This document shows positions 60,174-64,000 of a DNA stretch of 64,000 bases, piece by piece. Below the pieces are notes generated by a model. That model searched no databases and had not been told where the DNA came from. It saw nothing but the letters and a program-made list of their open reading frames with translations. Every line of letters begins with the position of its first letter. The stretch's first letter is position 1. The position numbers were made by a program, and so were the translations under genes. Source of the stretch: Paracoccaceae bacterium (lineage in GTDB: Bacteria; Pseudomonadota; Alphaproteobacteria; Rhodobacterales; Rhodobacteraceae); NCBI GenBank assembly GCA_022843025.1, contig JALHOL010000006.1, positions 124,001-188,000 of the forward strand, read 5' to 3'.

Positions 60174-61283
60174 TTATTCCGCAGCCGCAGCCGGATCAGA
60201 ACCGGAATTGTCCTTCTCTGCCTTTGGCTTGCGCGGTGCGCGGGTCTTTTTCGGGGCCTCAGCCGCTTCCGGTGCAGGTGCCACGAGGGCAGTCTGTTTC
60301 GGCGCTTTCGGTGCGGCGGGGGCCGGAGCGGCCGCGACCGGGGCAACGGCAACAGGGGCTGCCCCAGGGGCGGCATCGGTCACGGTCTGCGGCTGCTGGT
60401 CACGACGGTTTTCGCGGTCCCGGCGGAAATCGCCCCGGTTGTTACGATCCTGACGGTCACCAGCCGGGCGTTCGCCGCCCTGACGCTCGCCGCCTTGACG
60501 GTCGTTGTTCTGGCGGTCGTTGTTCTGCCGGTCGTTGTTCTGGCGGTCGTTATTTTGACGGTCGTTGTTCTGGCGATCATTGTTCTGGCGGTCGCCGCGA
60601 TCTTGACGGTTGCCTTGATCCGGACGGTCGCCGCGGTCATCACGGCGGGGCTGGAACGGGCGCGCTTCAGGAGTTTCCACCAGATTGGTGTCACCGCCTT
60701 CGCCCAGTTCGATTACCGCAGCGCCCGACGGGGCCGCTTCATCCGTATTGCGATAGTCGCGATATTCGCCGCGATCCTGACGGTCACGCCAAGGCTGATC
60801 CCGGTTGCCATCGCGATTGTCGCGGTTGCCATCACGGTTGTAGCCCTGATTGCCGTCGCGGTCACGGTTGCCATTGCCGTTCTGCTGGCCGCCGCCCTGA
60901 TAACCATTCTGCTGGTTACCGTTCTGGTTGCCGTTTTGGCCCCCGTTCTGGTTTCCATATTGGCCACCGCCCTGCTGACCACCCTGCTGAGGGTTGTTCT
61001 GCTGGTTGCGCTGACGCTCTTCCTGTTCGGCGGCCATCTCGCGCATCGCCTCGCCAAGGAGGCGGGTGTAATGCTCGGCGTGTTGCAGGAAGTTTTCCGC
61101 TGCGACGCGGTCATTCGACAGCTGTGCGTCACGGGCGAGAAGCTGATACTTCTCGATAATCTGTTGCGGCGTGCCACGCACCTTGCCTTCGGGGCCGGAG
61201 CTGTCGAAGACGCGGTTTATGATGTTGCCGAGGGTGCGCGGGCGGTTCGCCTTTGAGCGCGAGCGGGACTTGGAAGATCTCAT
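60174..61283 (-). CDS. DUF4167 protein with Arg/Asn/Gln-rich repeat region
   Basis: This 369-residue protein opens with the DUF4167 domain (residues about 1-85, MRSSKSRSRSKANRPRTLGN and NFLQHAEHYTRLL), found in alphaproteobacteria. A long disordered part follows: NQNG-type repeats (about 100-160), six tandem DRQNN units (231-260), and an Ala/Pro/Lys-rich end. The composition (Arg, Gly, Asn, Gln) suggests RNA binding or condensate formation, which is an inference. It is transcribed alone, ending at the shared terminator. Confidence 0.9.
   Translation of the reverse strand: MRSSKSRSRSKANRPRTLGNIINRVFDSSGPEGKVRGTPQQIIEKYQLLARDAQLSNDRVAAENFLQHAEHYTRLLGEAMREMAAEQEERQRNQQNNPQQGGQQGGGQYGNQNGGQNGNQNGNQQNGYQGGGQQNGNGNRDRDGNQGYNRDGNRDNRDGNRDQPWRDRQDRGEYRDYRNTDEAAPSGAAVIELGEGGDTNLVETPEARPFQPRRDDRGDRPDQGNRQDRGDRQNNDRQNNDRQNNDRQNNDRQNNDRQNNDRQGGERQGGERPAGDRQDRNNRGDFRRDRENRRDQQPQTVTDAAPGAAPVAVAPVAAAPAPAAPKAPKQTALVAPAPEAAEAPKKTRAPRKPKAEKDNSGSDPAAAAE
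60504..60593 (-). repeat. Six 15-bp tandem repeats coding DRQNN
   Basis: Within the DUF4167 gene the 15-base unit coding Asp-Arg-Gln-Asn-Asn is present six times in a row, with few base changes. Such a tract can change copy number by slippage without shifting the reading frame. Confidence 0.8.
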
Positions 61284-61534
61284 CTTGTCCTTTGGTCCAG
61301 ATGACCTGGCTTTCTGCGAAGCGCCTTTGGGTCACGGGTTCCCATGTGGGGGCATCCCAAGGCGCGTCAAACTGTCAGGCAGTTCCGGCGCGGGGGGACC
61401 TGCGCCCTGCCCCATCACCTGAGGATCGAATAACCACTCTCCGGGCATGAAGACAAGGGGATTCGCGCAGCGCACGGCGGGATGGGCGGCAAAAGCCCCG
61501 CTGTTGAGGCGGAATGTGGCGGATTTCCCGCAGG

Positions 61535-62389
61535 TCAGGCGGGGGTGGCTTTGGCCGCTGCACTGGGCTGGCGTGCGATGACCACACGGTCGCGGCCATC
61601 AAGATCGGGCAGGATGCGGATATCCATCAAGCCCTGTGCGGCGAAAAGAGCGCTGACAGCAGCACCCTGTGTGGGACCGATTTCCACCATGAGCCGCCCC
61701 TGCGGGCGCAGATGCGCCGGCGCGTCGCGGGCGATAGCGCGATAGGCATCCAACCCATCCCCCCCCGGCGTGAGCGCGCGATGAGGTTCGCGCTGCACCT
61801 CGGGCGACAGGGCGGGCATCTCTGTTTCGGCGATATAGGGGGGGTTGGAAACGATCAGATCAAATTGGCCGGAAACGGCGGCAAGCCAATCGGACAGAAC
61901 AAATTCGGCCCGCGCGGAAAGGCCGTGGGCCTGCGCATTCGCCGCAGCCACGGCCAAGGTGGCGGGATGGATGTCGGTGCCCATACCCCGCGCTTGCGGC
62001 CTGTCGGCAAGGCAAGATAGCAGGATGCAGCCTGTCCCGGTGCCAAGATCCAGCATCCGGGTGAAAGGTTCTGCCAGTGCAGCCTGAACAAGGATTTCCG
62101 TTTCCGGGCGCGGATCGAGCGTGTCGGGCGTGACCCGAAAACTGCGACCCCAGAACAGGCGCTGGCCGGTGATATGGCTGACCGGTTCGCGGGCGGCGCG
62201 TCGGGTGATGGCAACCTCAAACGCCTGAATGGCAGCATCAGTCAGGGGATCGGTCAGATGCAGGGTGAGCCTGTCAGGCGCAATTCCGGTGGCATGGGCC
62301 AGCAACACACGCGCATCGCGGGGGGCATCGGGGACGCCTGCGGCGGCTAGGCGGGGGATGGCGGCGCGCAGCGCCTCGGCCCCGGTCAT
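61535..62389 (-). CDS. prmC: Release factor glutamine methyltransferase
   Basis: This 284-residue protein has the HemK/PrmC layout: N-terminal helical domain, [19 protein letters not shown]-binding motif and catalytic SNPPYI. It methylates the glutamine of the GGQ motif in release factors. The ATG overlaps the prfA stop (ATGA at 62386-62389), so enzyme and substrate are coexpressed. The gap of 251 bases to the DUF4167 gene holds no other gene that I can see. Confidence 0.95.
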   Translation of the reverse strand: MTGAEALRAAIPRLAAAGVPDAPRDARVLLAHATGIAPDRLTLHLTDPLTDAAIQAFEVAITRRAAREPVSHITGQRLFWGRSFRVTPDTLDPRPETEILVQAALAEPFTRMLDLGTGTGCILLSCLADRPQARGMGTDIHPATLAVAAANAQAHGLSARAEFVLSDWLAAVSGQFDLIVSNPPYIAETEMPALSPEVQREPHRALTPGGDGLDAYRAIARDAPAHLRPQGRLMVEIGPTQGAAVSALFAAQGLMDIRILPDLDGRDRVVIARQPSAAAKATPA

Positions 62390-63441
62390 CCTTCCATCTC
62401 GGCCAGTTTTTCAGCCTGATCATGGGCCACAAGGGCGTTGACCACCCCGTCCAGATCGCCCGCCATAATTTGCGGCAGGGCGTAAAGCGTCAGGTTGATG
62501 CGGTGATCGGTCAGGCGCCCTTGGGGGAAGTTGTAGGTGCGGATGCGCTCAGACCGGTCGCCAGAGCCGACCTGCGCCTTGCGGTCTGCAGCGCGGTCAT
62601 TGGCCTGCCGTTCGCGTTCCATCTCGAACAGCCGAGCCCGCAGCACCTGCATGGCGATGGCACGGTTCTGATGCTGGGACTTTTCCGATGAGGTGACGAT
62701 TATCCCCGTGGGGATATGGGTTATGCGAACCGCCGAGTCGGTGGTGTTGACATGCTGCCCCCCTGCCCCGCTGGCGCGCATCGTATCAATGCGGATGTCA
62801 GAGGCGGGTATGTCGATATCCACCTCTTCTGCTTCGGGCAGCACGGCCACGGTGGCGGCAGAGGTGTGAATGCGGCCACCCGCTTCGGTTTCCGGAACAC
62901 GCTGCACGCGGTGCACGCCGGATTCAAATTTCAGTTTCGCGAAGACACCTTCGCCCTGCACATGGGCGGTCAGTTCCTTGATGCCGCCCAGATCAGAGAG
63001 TTGCTGTTCGAGGATGTCGAACCGCCAGCCCTGCCGTTCGGCATAGCGCTGATACATCTTGAGCAGGTCAGCCGCGAAAAGTGCGGCCTCATCGCCCCCG
63101 GTGCCGGGGCGGATTTCAAGGATGGCGGGGCGCGCATCGGCGGCATCCTTGGGCAGCAGGGCGAGGCGCAGCTGGTGTTCAAATTCGGGGATCAGGGCGC
63201 GCAGGCGGGGGATCTCATCCTCGGCCAACGCTTTCATTTCGGGGTCTGACAGCATCGCCTCGGCCTCGGCCAGATCATCGAGTGCGCGGCGATAGGCGGC
63301 GATCTGATCGGCGACGGGGCGCAGGTCGCTGTATTCACGCGAGATTTTGGCGATATCCGATGGTTCGGCACCCGCGTTTAGGCGCGCTTCGAGATACTCG
63401 AAACGCTGGGTGATCTGGGCGAGTTTGTCCAAGGGAACCAT
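62386..63441 (-). CDS. prfA: Peptide chain release factor 1
   Basis: This 351-residue class I release factor carries the GGQ motif in [20 protein letters not shown] and the RF1-type tripeptide region in [18 protein letters not shown], where PET takes the place of the E. coli PAT. It recognises UAA and UAG stops. Start ATG at 63441 follows AAGGGAAC-like sequence. It is followed by prmC, its modifying enzyme. Confidence 0.96.
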   Translation of the reverse strand: MVPLDKLAQITQRFEYLEARLNAGAEPSDIAKISREYSDLRPVADQIAAYRRALDDLAEAEAMLSDPEMKALAEDEIPRLRALIPEFEHQLRLALLPKDAADARPAILEIRPGTGGDEAALFAADLLKMYQRYAERQGWRFDILEQQLSDLGGIKELTAHVQGEGVFAKLKFESGVHRVQRVPETEAGGRIHTSAATVAVLPEAEEVDIDIPASDIRIDTMRASGAGGQHVNTTDSAVRITHIPTGIIVTSSEKSQHQNRAIAMQVLRARLFEMERERQANDRAADRKAQVGSGDRSERIRTYNFPQGRLTDHRINLTLYALPQIMAGDLDGVVNALVAHDQAEKLAEMEG

Positions 63442-63494
63442 GCGGGTTCTGTGGCGCGTTCAGCCCAGCCGGTCAAGGGGGGGCAGGTCGCTTG

Positions 63495-63514
63495 GGTATT
63501 TGGGCCAAGATGAA
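63495..63514 (+). repeat. GGTATTTGGGCCAAGATGAA element
   Basis: Identical over 20 bases to the element before glgA (34134-34153, minus). It lies between prfA and the DUF1499 gene, both of which are on the minus strand, so it points against them. Confidence 0.6.
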
Positions 63515-63518
63515 GCCA

Positions 63519-63953
63519 TCAGAGCCTTGAGAGCCAGTCCCGGAGTCGCGCGGCGTTCACGCCCATGTCGCTGCTGCCAAAGCGAAGGCGGGCGTGCAGG
63601 GTGAGCGTGGTGCCTGCGCTGGCGGGCGTCGCCTCGGCGGTGATGTAGTCGGGAAAACCCCACAGGCTCGACCGCGTGATCCAGGTGATGCGCCCCTCGT
63701 CAGGCGATCCGGCAAGGCGGGTGGTGCGCGGGGTGGCCATGGCGATTTCGTCAAGCCGGGCAAGCAGTGCCGCCGGGGCATCGGCGCGCGCGCAAGTGGC
63801 TCGGGCGTCGCCTGTGCCCTGTTCTACATTGCAATCAGCCGTCGCGGCAGGAGATGGTTCGACGTGCCAACGTGCGGGGTCAGAGGGGGCAAGACGGACG
63901 TAAAGGCCAAAGCCCACCACGATCAGGACCAGAAGTCCCGCGATCATTCCCAT
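63519..63953 (-). CDS. DUF1499 protein with membrane anchor
   Basis: This 144-residue protein has one N-terminal hydrophobic segment (MGMIAGLLVLIVVGFGLYV) that serves as a membrane anchor. A DUF1499 domain follows, with TRLAGSPDEGRITWITRS and a late RLRFGSSDMGVNAARLRDWL. The function of DUF1499 is unknown. I favour the ATG at 63953, which has an AGGGTGGG sequence just upstream, over the GTG three codons earlier. It is separated from prfA by 77 bases. Confidence 0.8.
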   Translation of the reverse strand: MGMIAGLLVLIVVGFGLYVRLAPSDPARWHVEPSPAATADCNVEQGTGDARATCARADAPAALLARLDEIAMATPRTTRLAGSPDEGRITWITRSSLWGFPDYITAEATPASAGTTLTLHARLRFGSSDMGVNAARLRDWLSRL

Positions 63954-64000
63954 CTTGCCCACCCTGTGTGATTTCCCTCAGCGCTGCGTTCTTGCCCAGT

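Noticed and set aside
60504-60593. Possible CRISPR-like repeats
   Set aside because: Units of 15 bp with no spacers, inside a coding frame; a coding minisatellite instead.
60495-61256. Hydrophobic Val/Leu/Ala-rich open frame on the plus strand
   Set aside because: It is the antisense reading of the DRQNN and NQNG repeats of the DUF4167 gene, which gives low-complexity VVLAVVV strings by chance.

Overview
The window is GC-rich, densely packed DNA from an alphaproteobacterium, most likely of the Rhodobacteraceae/Paracoccaceae (Rhodobacter, Tabrizicola, Gemmobacter type). The evidence is the gene content: a DUF4167 protein, the order lptF-lptG-lptD-surA-pdxA-rsmA, zwf-pgl-pgi as one unit, a glgP-glgB-glgC-glgA-glgX-pgm operon, aerobic CO-dehydrogenase-type genes, and a virulence-factor/MetF-like/methyl-THF methyltransferase/ASKHA-ferredoxin cluster familiar from that family. 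All calls rest on reading the sequence and on family knowledge; no search was run. No insertion sequence, prophage, CRISPR array or integron was seen, and only one tRNA.

Layout. 1-721: 5' part of a Ppx/GppA phosphatase on the minus strand. 990-7307: one-carbon/corrinoid cluster (small virulence-factor protein, MetF-like reductase, methyl-THF:corrinoid methyltransferase, small protein, class III CoA-transferase, cupin, RamA-like ferredoxin/ASKHA reactivase). 7367-9226: ECF sigma factor, RskA-type anti-sigma factor and a secreted fasciclin protein. 9398-12241: flavodoxin-like protein, secreted VWA protein, tRNA-Gly(CCC), RidA-family protein. 12316-16043 (minus): zwf-pgl-pgi. 16257-17641 (minus): MgtC-like membrane protein and an HNH endonuclease. 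17941-26526 (minus): LuxR-type response regulator, FIST protein, hybrid histidine kinase, then coxG-coxS-coxL-coxM. 26709-28696: lipoprotein lytic transglycosylase and a convergent MttB-family methyltransferase. 28921-40130 (minus): glycogen operon. 40505-42056: NsrR-like Rrf2 regulator and a membrane dipeptidase. 42114-45314: copA-cueR, divergent from copZ, with CueR-type boxes. 45487-50365: small Q/T-rich protein, TfoX-C protein, ndk, ABC-F ATPase, DUF2267, MarC, retropepsin-like protease. 50382-52320 (minus): holC and pepA. 52478-60114: lipopolysaccharide export and outer-membrane assembly operon, then pdxA and rsmA. 60174-63953 (minus): DUF4167 protein, prfA-prmC and a DUF1499 protein.

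How parts fit together. The first cluster plus the distant MttB homologue supply most parts of a corrinoid-dependent demethylation route feeding methyl groups into tetrahydrofolate, but no corrinoid protein was seen. The FIST/kinase pair resembles the NosP-NahK nitric-oxide pair of Pseudomonas, sits directly upstream of the cox genes, and an NsrR-like regulator lies about 14 kb away. Similar LacI-type palindromes precede zwf and glgP, which suggests shared control of glucose-6-phosphate catabolism and glycogen turnover. The sigma/anti-sigma/fasciclin set parallels SigK-RskA-MPT83 of mycobacteria and has two similar candidate ECF promoters. The window also carries two families of short dispersed elements: AT-rich 8-bp palindromes acting as terminators, and a 20-bp GGTATTTGGGCCAAGATGAA element.
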